Assembly: GCA_964458615.1 (NCBI GenBank)
Contig: CAYWJR010000060.1
Coordinates: 1 to 8,081, forward strand
DNA length: 8,081 nucleotides
Source of the DNA: SHNJ01 sp964458615
Lineage (GTDB): Bacteria > Pseudomonadota > Alphaproteobacteria > SHNJ01
Direction of reading: 5' to 3'
Positions 1 through 5,253 of this stretch are shown here, one piece after another. A program made the position numbers and the translations under genes. How positions within the stretch are numbered: the first letter of the stretch is position 1; each line of letters starts with the position of its first letter. The notes beneath the pieces are model-generated. The model had not been told where the DNA came from. It searched no databases and saw only the letters and a list, made by a program, of their open reading frames with translations.

Positions 1-29
1 CCACCATTCTTTTTTTGTGCGGCGGACAT
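1..29 (-). CDS. possible 5' end of a leftward gene cut by the window edge
   Basis: An ATG on the minus strand (bases 29-27) opens a frame without a stop to the window edge, reading MSAAQKKNGG. It lies 54 bases beyond the stop of the leftward gene at 84-764 and has the same direction, so it could be the next gene of an operon. There is no clear ribosome binding site before the ATG, and ten codons are too few to show that it is coding. No function can be suggested. Confidence 0.22.
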
Positions 30-83
30 TCGTGTTTTGTCGTCGCAACAAACATCGAAAAAATCGGAAATAAATAGTATGCG

Positions 84-764
84 TTACCGTCCACCGCGCT
101 CGACAAACGCGGTGTGGGTGATTTCAATTGGGGTTTTCGATGGCGATTGCATCAAAGAACTGATGGATGGCGATAAAATCATAACTGCGGCCGCCAATTT
201 CAATTTATTATTATCCACCAAGCATCGCGATTTAGACGCGGGTTTTGACGGTTCGGTTTTTTGCGCCTCCGCCTTTTGGTTTTGCAAAAGTTTGTTTTGC
301 CGCAAACCAAAATGGCAATTCGCTTTGGCTTGCCCGCCCGCCCAAATCGCCAAACAGGTATTGACACTGACGCCGCTGGGTTTGACTTGCAACCAAGATG
401 GCCAGTTCGATGTGTCGATCATGTTCAATTGATTTAATATCGATACAACGTGCGCGCCGAATAATAATATCATGCACCCCGTCGCAAAAAAGAAGTAGGA
501 CGATGGGCGGCTGAAAAATTTTAAAAATTTGGGCGCGGTTTCTGGCAAGGGCGCAGTGGGATTGGGTTGTTGCGATTTCCAAACCGTTACGGCTGCGTTC
601 ATCAAACCGCCTAACAATAATGTGGCGCCGACAATATACCCGGTTCCGCCCAATACAAACCCGCTAAAGGCGTTGGCCAGTCCCCAACCGGCAGCAGGCT
701 CGTTAATAACCCGCAAACCGAAAAATGTCTTATTTTTTATATAATTCAATGTTTTATTGGTCAT
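84..764 (-). CDS. membrane protein of unknown function (226 aa)
   Basis: I do not recognise this protein. Two stretches look membrane-spanning: about residues 25-60 (Gly/Ala/Leu-rich, beginning GWGLANAFSGFVLGG) and about 88-112 (YFFFATGCMILLFGAHVV). A Pro-rich segment (NPTAPLPETAP) separates them. The C-terminal half is more polar, with a Lys/Gln-rich linker (KLLQNQKAEAQKTEPSK) and one weaker hydrophobic patch near the end. The frame could start at 836, but a near-consensus minus-strand promoter at 795-823 would lie inside that extension, so the ATG at 764 is preferred. No strong Shine-Dalgarno sequence precedes either start. Frames on the other strand here (such as 37-432) read as shadows. 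The gene is divergent from the small genes starting at 889. That this is a real gene rests on length, hydrophobic pattern and promoter only. Confidence 0.52.
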   Translation of the reverse strand: MTNKTLNYIKNKTFFGLRVINEPAAGWGLANAFSGFVLGGTGYIVGATLLLGGLMNAAVTVWKSQQPNPTAPLPETAPKFLKFFSRPSSYFFFATGCMILLFGAHVVSILNQLNMIDTSNWPSWLQVKPSGVSVNTCLAIWAGGQAKANCHFGLRQNKLLQNQKAEAQKTEPSKPASKSRCLVDNNKLKLAAAVMILSPSISSLMQSPSKTPIEITHTAFVERGGR

Positions 765-794
765 TCCGCAACCCGATCGCCATTTGGAATGTTT

Positions 795-823
795 CTTATA
801 AAGAAATACTTTGGCGCTGTCAA
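795..823 (-). promoter_or_regulatory. sigma70-type promoter for the 84-764 gene
   Basis: Read on the minus strand, a perfect TTGACA (823-818) is followed after 17 bases by TATAAG (800-795). Transcription would begin near 788, about 24 bases before the ATG at 764. This is one of the best promoter matches in the window, and it decides the start of the downstream gene. Confidence 0.6.
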
Positions 824-852
824 GATTCTTGCCCATTTAGGCGGCTTTGATA

Positions 853-881
853 TTGCCCCTGGTTTGCGGTGCGCTTAGAAT
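853..881 (+). promoter_or_regulatory. candidate promoter for the 889-1328 gene pair
   Basis: TTGCCC (853-858) and TAGAAT (876-881) are 17 bases apart. The expected start of transcription, near 888, is practically the ATG at 889, which would make the message leaderless or nearly so. That agrees with the absence of a Shine-Dalgarno sequence before this ATG. The -35 match is only four of six, so this stays tentative. Confidence 0.33.
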
Positions 882-888
882 CAAAGTT

Positions 889-1104
889 ATGAAACAGTAT
901 AAAGTTATCATTTACCGCGAAGGCATTTTTGGATCGGTATTGCTGGGCGCGTCCAAGGTCGACCCCGAACGATTTTCCGAATTTTTAAATTACCACGCCG
1001 AAGACGGCTGGCGCGTTATCAGCATGGAACGCGAAGAACGCCGCACATTGTTGTTTTTCAAACGCGAGGCGTTTTTGGTCGTTCTGGAAAAGGAAAAGTC
1101 ATGA
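889..1104 (+). CDS. DUF4177-like small protein (71 aa)
   Basis: The protein begins MKQYKVIIYREGIFGS and continues with a conserved-looking core: VDPERFSEFLNYHAEDGWRV, then ISMEREERRTLLFFKREAF, ending in a beta-like VVLEKEKS. A YKV strand, a helix and a 'GWRV..M.RE.RR..LF..R' segment resemble the small uncharacterised DUF4177 proteins, which have no agreed function. An in-frame ATG at 847 would add 14 residues (MILPLVCGALRIKV) that do not look like the family's N terminus, so 889 is preferred. No Shine-Dalgarno sequence is visible. The stop overlaps the start of the next gene (ATGA at 1101-1104), so the two are probably translationally coupled. No signal peptide or membrane segment is seen, so a cytoplasmic or membrane-associated location is inferred from the partner. 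Confidence 0.75.
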   Translation: MKQYKVIIYREGIFGSVLLGASKVDPERFSEFLNYHAEDGWRVISMEREERRTLLFFKREAFLVVLEKEKS

Positions 1105-1328
1105 AAAAATTTACCAACTCGCCGCTTGGCAACGCCATCATCGTTTTGCTGATCGCAATCGTCGCCGTCACATTGATTTATATGTGGACCGATTTGATGG
1201 ATGAAATCATATTTTTCAAATTGCTGGTCACCGCATCGTTGCTGGTTGTGGTATTGGGTTTGATCGTTGCGGTCAAACGCGATGTCGAAGACGACAATAA
1301 ATCCAAAGGCGATCGTTATTTTAACTGA
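1101..1328 (+). CDS. two-helix small membrane protein (75 aa), partner of the DUF4177-like gene
   Basis: This protein has two strongly hydrophobic segments: about residues 9-29 (starting LGNAIIVLLIAIVAVTLIY) and 38-58 (starting FFKLLVTASLLVVVLGLIV). An acidic turn (TDLMDE) joins them, and the tail is charged and hydrophilic (KRDVEDDNKSKGDRYFN). It should be an inner-membrane hairpin with a Lys-rich start and a hydrophilic end on the same side. Its ATG overlaps the TGA of the upstream gene by the classic ATGA arrangement, implying co-translation and perhaps a shared task. I do not recognise a named family. It is followed by 40 bases and then the tautomerase-like gene in the same direction. An overlapping minus-strand frame (990-1349) is a shadow. 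Confidence 0.72.
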   Translation: MKKFTNSPLGNAIIVLLIAIVAVTLIYMWTDLMDEIIFFKLLVTASLLVVVLGLIVAVKRDVEDDNKSKGDRYFN

Positions 1329-1368
1329 ACCAAAATTGCGCCGTTGCATTTATAAATAGAAAATCGAA

Positions 1369-1620
1369 ATGCCGATCATCCATATTTACGCGAAAAACAA
1401 TAAAACGATTGCAATGAAACGCCGCACCGTGCGCGGCATCACCGATGTGTTCATGGCCGAATGCGGCGTTCCGGCCGAAGTCGTGCAAATATTCTGGCAC
1501 GATGTGGACGACCATAATTACGGGCGGGCAGGGGTGTTGTTATCCGACCGGCCAAACGTTAAATCGTCTAAAAAACCGCCTGCCGTTAAATCGAAACGCC
1601 AATCGGTCAAACGCAAATAA
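1369..1620 (+). CDS. 4-oxalocrotonate tautomerase-like protein with basic C-terminal tail (83 aa)
   Basis: The start MPIIHIYAKNNKT, the helix MKRRTVRGITDVFMAECGVPAE, the strand VVQIFWHDVDDHNYG and the end AGVLLSDR follow the small tautomerase fold of about 62 residues. In this family the N-terminal Met is removed and Pro1 is the catalytic base for keto-enol tautomerisation. Pro1 is present. Aligned without gaps to the classic 4-oxalocrotonate tautomerase as I recall it (numbered from Pro1), Arg11 is Lys, Arg39 is Gln and Phe50 is Tyr. The substrate is therefore unlikely to be the classic one. An extra tail of about 22 residues, rich in Lys, Arg and Ser (VKSSKKPPAVKSKRQSVKRK), is unusual for a family that usually ends near residue 62-75. 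The start is fixed by the MP dipeptide. It is probably a cytosolic oligomer. Confidence 0.72.
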   Translation: MPIIHIYAKNNKTIAMKRRTVRGITDVFMAECGVPAEVVQIFWHDVDDHNYGRAGVLLSDRPNVKSSKKPPAVKSKRQSVKRK

Positions 1621-1649
1621 CGCGGTTTGGCGGCCATCAAATGCCTGTC

Positions 1650-1678
1650 TTGCAAATTGCCGGATTTGCGATTATGAT
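1650..1678 (+). promoter_or_regulatory. promoter of tRNA-Trp
   Basis: TTGCAA (1650-1655) and TATGAT (1673-1678) are separated by 17 bases. The expected transcription start near 1685 leaves a short 5' leader of about 8 bases before the tRNA at 1693, as is common for tRNA genes. The promoter begins 30 bases after the tautomerase stop at 1620. Confidence 0.55.
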
Positions 1679-1692
1679 CCGCTTCGCTTTTT

Positions 1693-1768
1693 AGGAGCAT
1701 AGCTCAACTGGTAGAGCGTCGGTCTCCAAAACCGAAGGCTGTGGGTTCGATCCCCTCTGCTCCTGCCA
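1693..1768 (+). tRNA. tRNA-Trp (anticodon CCA)
   Basis: All parts of a 76-base tRNA are present. The acceptor stem AGGAGCA pairs with TGCTCCT, and the D arm is GCTC/GAGC. The anticodon stem TCGGT/ACCGA encloses the loop CTCCAAA, with anticodon CCA at 1726-1728. The variable loop is AGGCT, the T loop TTCGATC, the discriminator base G, and the 3' CCA is encoded. The T stem (GTGGG with CCCTC) has a T-T opposition at its second pair (50:64), and the other four pairs are standard. A tRNA-Trp upstream of secE-nusG is a common arrangement in bacteria and supports the identity of the region. Here the gene at 1872 lies between them. Confidence 0.96.
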
Positions 1769-1871
1769 TTATATTGATCCGCTCGAATTCTAGCCGCGGA
1801 AAATAGTGCTGTACTTACAGGGCACAGTATTTTAGGGCACGTTAAAAAGCGAAAAAAATAAGGACAATACA

Positions 1872-2258
1872 ATGGGCAGATATGACAGAAGAAAAGCGGG
1901 CGCGAATGATGCCCGCAGAATGGTTGCAGAATCGGTTGTTCGGCAACAAACATCGCCGCACGGAAACGTGCCGCGTTTTGACAAACAAGATTTAGGCGCA
2001 CTTTCGGGCGACCCGTTCGGCGGACAAATTTTATTGGTCGATGACACAGGCATGGTTGTCGATGGCGATGTTTTTGATGTGAATCGGGTTATGCCGATGC
2101 CGCCAATTCGGGTCATGATCGAAAATTTGGGTGAACCGATTCATATCGCGGATTCGGGTCAAGCCGATTCAATTAATTCAAGCAGTCCAAGCAGTCCAAG
2201 CAATTTATCGGCGTCGATTTTGGCGGATCTTGCAGGCAAAGCCGCAAAGACACGCTAA
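1872..2258 (+). CDS. hypothetical protein (128 aa), unrecognised
   Basis: A Shine-Dalgarno AGGA at 1861-1864, 7 bases before the ATG, supports this start. The N terminus is basic (MGRYDRRKAGANDARRM). The middle contains GGQILLVDDTGMVVDGDVFDV, which reads like two short beta strands around an acidic turn, followed by MPMPPIRVMIENLGEPIHIAD. The C terminus is Ser-rich (SINSSSPSSPSNLS), encoded by a short tandem 9-base repeat around 2179-2205, and ends in a small Ala/Lys helix. No signal peptide or membrane span is visible. The middle has a faint resemblance to response-regulator strands (LLVDD), but the rest of a receiver domain is absent, so I make no such call. It sits between tRNA-Trp and secE. 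A hairpin at 2293-2323 follows it. Minus-strand frames over it look like shadows. Confidence 0.55.
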   Translation: MGRYDRRKAGANDARRMVAESVVRQQTSPHGNVPRFDKQDLGALSGDPFGGQILLVDDTGMVVDGDVFDVNRVMPMPPIRVMIENLGEPIHIADSGQADSINSSSPSSPSNLSASILADLAGKAAKTR

Positions 2259-2292
2259 CGGATTGAAACCCGTTAAATCCGGCCGGTCAAAA

Positions 2293-2323
2293 CCCCTTAT
2301 TGCGGGCAATAAGGGCGGATTTT
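2293..2323 (+). terminator. hairpin with short T run after the 1872-2258 gene
   Basis: CCCTTATTG (2294-2302) pairs with CAATAAGGG (2307-2315) around a CGGG loop. The sequence then reads CGGATTTT, so the T run is only four and is separated from the stem. It is probably a weak terminator insulating the secE promoter that starts at 2331. Confidence 0.45.
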
Positions 2324-2330
2324 CAGGGGC

Positions 2331-2361
2331 TTGACGAACGCCGGGGTAATTGTGCTATAAC
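2331..2361 (+). promoter_or_regulatory. promoter of secE-nusG
   Basis: TTGACG (2331-2336) is followed after 19 bases by TATAAC (2356-2361). The TG at 2353-2354 gives an extended -10 (TGCTATAAC), which can compensate for the long spacer. Transcription would start near 2368, giving a leader of about 105 bases. The GCTATAAC core is the same as in the rplK promoter. Confidence 0.5.
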
Positions 2362-2369
2362 CCTGGTCG

Positions 2370-2425
2370 GCGGCGGGTATTCCCCGCCGCAAACTTTATG
2401 TTGGAATAAAGATGTTGGAATAAAA
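2370..2425 (+). other. structured secE leader: 5' hairpin and tandem 14-mer
   Basis: GCGGCGGG (2370-2377) pairs with CCCGCCGC (2383-2390) around a 5-base loop. This would be a GC-only stem almost at the 5' end of the transcript, with no T run after it. Next come two direct copies of a 14-base unit, ATGTTGGAATAAAG at 2398-2411 and the same with a final A at 2412-2425. A 5'-end hairpin could stabilise the message, but a role is inference. Each repeat contains an ATG. Confidence 0.5.
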
Positions 2426-2472
2426 ATTTGTTCCACATGTTCGGATAACAATTTATTAGACGGCGGGCAATT

Positions 2473-2661
2473 ATGACTACCTCTCCTGCGAAATTTTTTC
2501 GCGAAGTAAAAATCGAAATCGGCAAGGTGACTTGGCCGACACGCAAAGAAACCGTGATCACAACCGCGATGGTATTCGTTTTTGTTATTATCGCCGCTTT
2601 GTTTTTCATGGCCGCTGACGGCATTATCGCCTATGCGATGCGCCACATTATGGGTTGGTAA
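2473..2661 (+). CDS. secE: preprotein translocase subunit SecE (62 aa)
   Basis: SecE is the essential small subunit of the inner-membrane SecYEG channel, where it clamps SecY. This is the short one-span form typical of most bacteria outside the enterics. It has an amphipathic N-terminal helix (PAKFFREVKIEIGKV), the family signature VTWPTRKET at residues 19-27, and a single transmembrane helix at about residues 30-54 (VITTAMVFVFVIIAALFFMAA). It ends soon after the helix (YAMRHIMGW). The length of 62 residues is normal. The Shine-Dalgarno sequence is weak (GGCGGGC, 2462-2468). Only one base separates its stop from the nusG start, so the two genes form an operon with probable translational coupling. 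Confidence 0.96.
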   Translation: MTTSPAKFFREVKIEIGKVTWPTRKETVITTAMVFVFVIIAALFFMAADGIIAYAMRHIMGW

Positions 2662-2662
2662 C

Positions 2663-3271
2663 ATGAACGAAAACGCCGCTGTGACTACATCTGGAAATTC
2701 TGCACCCGTTTCGGCATCCGCATCGGAAAAACCGGCGCGCTGGTTTGTGGTGCATGTTTATTCCGGCTTTGAAAACAAGGTCGCGCAGGCGATCCGCGAT
2801 TTGTCGACCAACAAAAAAATCGGCACCAAGGTCCAGGATGTCATGGTTCCGATGGAAGAAGTCGTGGAAATGCGCCGCGGCGCCAAGGTGCAAACCGAAC
2901 GCAAATTTTTCCCAGGATATATTCTGGTCAAGGCGCAGATGGACGACAATGTTTGGCATTCGATCATCAGCATTCCAAAAGTAACCGGATTCGTCGGCGG
3001 TTCTGGCAAAGGCAAGCCGATTCCGATTTCCGACGCCGAAGCAGACCGCATCATCCGCCAAGTCAAAGAAGGCGTTGAACGTCCGCGTCCAAGCGTGTCG
3101 TTCGAAGTCGGCGAAAACGTGCGCGTTATCGACGGGCCGTTCGCATCCTTTACCGGATCGGTCGAAGAAGTCGATGAAAACAAATCACGCGTCAAGGTTT
3201 CGGTGTCCATTTTTGGCCGCCCAACGCCGGTGGATTTGGATTACACCCAGGTTGAAAAACACGCCGGTTAA
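2663..3271 (+). CDS. nusG: transcription termination/antitermination protein NusG (202 aa)
   Basis: NusG binds RNA polymerase across the clamp and contacts Rho or ribosomal protein S10. The NGN domain runs from about residue 26 (ARWFVVHVYSGFENKVAQAI) through the hallmark FFPGYILVKAQMDD to about 130. The C-terminal KOW domain covers about 148-200 (FEVGENVRVIDGPFASFTG, ending in VDLDYTQVEKHAG). Before NGN there is an extension of about 25 residues rich in Ala, Ser and Thr, probably disordered. The ATG at 2663 is chosen because it follows the secE stop by one base, whereas the upstream in-frame ATG at 2582 would lie deep inside secE. The gene ends just before a strong terminator. Unlike the usual layout, rplK does not follow directly; a gene on the other strand intervenes. 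Confidence 0.97.
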   Translation: MNENAAVTTSGNSAPVSASASEKPARWFVVHVYSGFENKVAQAIRDLSTNKKIGTKVQDVMVPMEEVVEMRRGAKVQTERKFFPGYILVKAQMDDNVWHSIISIPKVTGFVGGSGKGKPIPISDAEADRIIRQVKEGVERPRPSVSFEVGENVRVIDGPFASFTGSVEEVDENKSRVKVSVSIFGRPTPVDLDYTQVEKHAG

Positions 3272-3288
3272 TCCCGCAATTCATTATT

Positions 3289-3319
3289 AAAAAGCCGCTG
3301 GATTTCAGCGGCTTTTTTT
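3289..3319 (+). terminator. intrinsic terminator of secE-nusG, possibly bidirectional
   Basis: AAAGCCGCTG (3291-3300) pairs with CAGCGGCTTT (3306-3315) around the loop GATTT, followed by an uninterrupted T run to 3319. On the minus strand the same stem ends in CTTTTTAAT, so it could also stop transcription of the convergent gene at 3338-4078. Confidence 0.88.
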
Positions 3320-3337
3320 ATGTTCTAATTTTATGCG

Positions 3338-4078
3338 CTAATTTTGCTTGATGAAACTTTGCCACCACGGTTTTTGCACGAATAACAATTTGCGGATCGG
3401 GGTTTTGGCGACCACCAGCAAAATTCCAATCGACAGCAAACACCACACCGCCGGCCATTCATTCGGATTATCGGTCAACAATTTCGCCAACAACGGCCCC
3501 ATCAACGCGTGATACATCGTGAACCGCCACGATCCGTATGCCAGCGGCAAAATAAATCCGGCCAACAAATACGGTAAATAGGCGTTATCGATGAATGGCG
3601 ACCAATCGAATGTCCAACTGTCGTACCATTGATTCAACGGTATATCCCATGCGATGTGCCAATTGCCCGATACCGAACATAAATGCGGCGCGCATAATGG
3701 CCGCCCGATTTCGCATTGTCCCAACGCGGGCAGGGGGTAAAGATGGATCAACATCAAAATGGTCGATGCAAAACAAATCGCATAGGCATAAGGCGCGATT
3801 TTACGCGCGGCGTTTTGCGGAATGAAATACATGGAAATGGCGTTGATGAAAAACGGCTGAAAGGCGATGTGCAAATACCCAAGCAGCGTCGCCAATTGGT
3901 TGTTCGGATTGCCGCAGGAATCGATCACCATATAAGTATAGGCCTGCAACGCTTCCATCAGCGAAAAATAACCAAGACAAATCCACAACGCGGCCGGTTC
4001 TTTTTTGTGCGCCGCATAGGCCGTTGTGGCCAGGCCGATTGTCGCCAGAACCGTGGATGCTTCGCCGGACCAACACAT
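3338..4078 (-). CDS. multi-span membrane protein of the MCW(S/G)-type family, function unknown (246 aa)
   Basis: The start MCWSGEASTVLATIGLATT is characteristic of an uncharacterised bacterial membrane family (I believe DUF5765; not checked). About seven hydrophobic segments are visible, near residues 7-23, 28-52, 61-86, 93-115, 165-185, 190-205 and 210-228. Between the fourth and fifth is a polar, Cys/Trp-rich loop (GQCEIGRPLCAPHLCSVSG, then NWHIAWDIPLNQWYDSWTF). Its cysteines at about 120, 129 and 134 could be metal-binding or disulphide-forming, which is inference. A Shine-Dalgarno AAAGGA lies 9 bases before the ATG at 4078. The gene is convergent with nusG, with a shared terminator between them, and divergent from rplK. 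Its first 130 codons are present again at 4759-5148 through the tandem duplication. Shorter frames inside it on both strands are shadows. Confidence 0.85.
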   Translation of the reverse strand: MCWSGEASTVLATIGLATTAYAAHKKEPAALWICLGYFSLMEALQAYTYMVIDSCGNPNNQLATLLGYLHIAFQPFFINAISMYFIPQNAARKIAPYAYAICFASTILMLIHLYPLPALGQCEIGRPLCAPHLCSVSGNWHIAWDIPLNQWYDSWTFDWSPFIDNAYLPYLLAGFILPLAYGSWRFTMYHALMGPLLAKLLTDNPNEWPAVWCLLSIGILLVVAKTPIRKLLFVQKPWWQSFIKQN

Positions 4079-4183
4079 ATTTTGGTATCCTTTGCCAGGT
4101 GAAATGCCGAATAAAGAGGCATTGTAGAGGTGAATCCAGATATTAATCCATTAATTTCAGATATTTAGCATTATTTTTTAAAT

Positions 4184-4212
4184 TTGCATTGCATCTTATC
4201 ATTCGCTATAAC
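4184..4212 (+). promoter_or_regulatory. promoter of rplK, first copy
   Basis: TTGCAT (4184-4189) and TATAAC (4207-4212) are 17 bases apart, within the 205-base region between the divergent starts at 4078 and 4284. The expected transcript starts near 4219. This promoter allows rplK to be expressed independently of secE-nusG, which end at a terminator. The rest of the region, 4079-4183, is AT-rich and must hold the leftward promoter of the membrane gene, for which I see no convincing hexamer pair. Confidence 0.58.
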
Positions 4213-4225
4213 ACATGGCTTACTT

Positions 4226-4258
4226 GCGGGAGGGGAGTGCCATCCTCGTATGCACCGC
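4226..4258 (+). promoter_or_regulatory. candidate ribosomal protein L1-binding leader, first copy
   Basis: GCGG (4226-4229) pairs with CCGC (4255-4258), and GAGG (4230-4233) pairs directly above it with CCTC (4244-4247). This leaves an asymmetric 3' loop GTATGCA (4248-4254). A stem with GGGAGG on one side and a TATG-containing one-sided loop is the type of structure by which L1 recognises its own mRNA, mimicking its 23S rRNA site, and represses the L11-L1 operon. The position just upstream of rplK fits. The assignment rests on shape and short motifs only. Confidence 0.5.
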
Positions 4259-4283
4259 TAAACATTATTATTAGGAGCTAACA

Positions 4284-4718
4284 ATGGCAAAAAAGATTGA
4301 TGGTTACATCAAGCTGCAGATCGCTGCAGGAAAAGCGAACCCATCTCCTCCGGTGGGTCCGGCGCTCGGTCAAAAGGGCGTGAACATTATGGAGTTCTGC
4401 AAAGCATTCAACGCCGCGACGCAAAAAATGGAACCGGGTACGCCCGTTCCGGTTGTGATCACCGTGTATTCGGATCGTTCGTTTACATTCATCACCAAAT
4501 TGCCGCCGGTATCGTTTTACGTGATGAAGGCCGCGAATTTGCAATCCGGATCGAAAACCCCAGGACGCGGCGGTTTTGTCGGAAAAATCAAAAAATCGCA
4601 AGTTAAACAGATCGCGGAACAAAAAATGCCGGATCTTAACGCCAATGACATCGAAGGCGCCATGAACATGATCGCGGGTTCCGCACGTTCGATGGGCATC
4701 GAAGTGGTGGAGGGCTAG
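4284..4718 (+). CDS. rplK: 50S ribosomal protein L11, first copy (144 aa)
   Basis: L11 binds the GTPase-associated region of 23S rRNA and takes part in factor binding and the stringent response. The N-terminal domain shows the proline-rich helix of the thiopeptide-binding site, ANPSPPVGPALGQKGVNI, at residues 18-35. The C-terminal RNA-binding domain, about 75-144, includes KTPGRGGFVGKIKKSQV and ends GSARSMGIEVVEG. The length is normal and there is no frame damage. A good Shine-Dalgarno (AGGAG, 4273-4277) precedes the ATG. Four bases after the stop comes the rplA start, but in this copy rplA is cut after 14 codons by the duplication junction. The protein is identical to that of the second copy at 5354, so either one could supply the ribosome. 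Confidence 0.96.
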   Translation: MAKKIDGYIKLQIAAGKANPSPPVGPALGQKGVNIMEFCKAFNAATQKMEPGTPVPVVITVYSDRSFTFITKLPPVSFYVMKAANLQSGSKTPGRGGFVGKIKKSQVKQIAEQKMPDLNANDIEGAMNMIAGSARSMGIEVVEG

Positions 4719-5148
4719 TATCATGTCGGACAAAAAACAAACCATTAAACCGGAAATGCGCGCATAATGGCCGCCCGATTTCGCATTGTCCCAACGCGGG
4801 CAGGGGGTAAAGATGGATCAACATCAAAATGGTCGATGCAAAACAAATCGCATAGGCATAAGGCGCGATTTTACGCGCGGCGTTTTGCGGAATGAAATAC
4901 ATGGAAATGGCGTTGATGAAAAACGGCTGAAAGGCGATGTGCAAATACCCAAGCAGCGTCGCCAATTGGTTGTTCGGATTGCCGCAGGAATCGATCACCA
5001 TATAAGTATAGGCCTGCAACGCTTCCATCAGCGAAAAATAACCAAGACAAATCCACAACGCGGCCGGTTCTTTTTTGTGCGCCGCATAGGCCGTTGTGGC
5101 CAGGCCGATTGTCGCCAGAACCGTGGATGCTTCGCCGGACCAACACAT
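4636..5148 (-). pseudogene. truncated second copy of the 3338-4078 membrane protein gene, chimeric tail
   Basis: Residues 1-130 are identical to the membrane protein at 3338-4078 and keep its start, Shine-Dalgarno and upstream region. After GRPLCA the duplication junction replaces the native continuation with 40 unrelated residues (beginning HFRFNGLFFVRHD), read antisense through the rplA stub and the 3' end of the first rplK. The product would keep about four of seven membrane helices and lose the C-terminal half, so it is most likely nonfunctional. It is a by-product of the duplication, not an evolved fusion. If transcribed, it runs head-on into the first rplK and overlaps its last 83 bases in antisense. 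Confidence 0.85.
4723..4767 (+). pseudogene. 14-codon remnant of rplA at the duplication junction
   Basis: The frame reads MSDKKQTIKPEMRA and then TAA (4765-4767). These 14 codons are identical to the start of the intact rplA at 5793. The stop arises where rplA sequence joins the internal sequence of the leftward membrane gene: the last shared bases GCGCGCATA are followed by A instead of the C that gives the Tyr codon of rplA. The rplA ribosome binding site inside the end of rplK (GGAGGG, 4709-4714) is retained, so a 14-residue peptide could be made. No function is expected. Confidence 0.85.
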
Positions 5149-5253
5149 ATTTTGGTATCCTTTGCCAGGTGAAATGCCGAATAAAGAGGCATTGTAGAGG
5201 TGAATCCAGATATTAATCCATTAATTTCAGATATTTAGCATTATTTTTTAAAT

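Larger units (their letters stand above)
3688..4757. repeat. tandem duplication, unit 1 (1070 bp)
   Basis: This is the left unit of a direct tandem duplication with period 1070. It holds the first 130 codons of the leftward membrane gene, the divergent promoter region, the rplK leader, the complete rplK, and the first codons of rplA. Comparing the two units line by line, I saw no difference. The 9-base word GCGCGCATA stands at 3688-3696, at the junction (4758-4766) and at the right end (5828-5836), and marks the breakpoints. Confidence 0.95.

Noticed and set aside
37..432. Plus-strand frame of 131 codons at the left end
   Set aside because: It lies antisense to the more convincing leftward membrane protein, which has a near-consensus promoter. 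Its Phe/Cys/Lys-rich composition looks like a shadow translation, and it has no ribosome binding site.
1798..1835. Weak hairpin (GTGC...GCAC) after tRNA-Trp as a terminator
   Set aside because: The stem is short with a bulge, and only a four-T run follows. It is not strong enough to list as a terminator.
1672..2001. Minus-strand frame of 109 codons over tRNA-Trp
   Set aside because: It overlaps the tRNA gene completely and the supported 1872-2258 gene partly, and has no supporting features.
4636..5148. Novel 170-residue fusion membrane protein
   Set aside because: The first 130 residues are a duplicate and the last 40 are antisense rplA/rplK sequence joined by the duplication. It is listed as a truncated pseudogene, not as a new gene.
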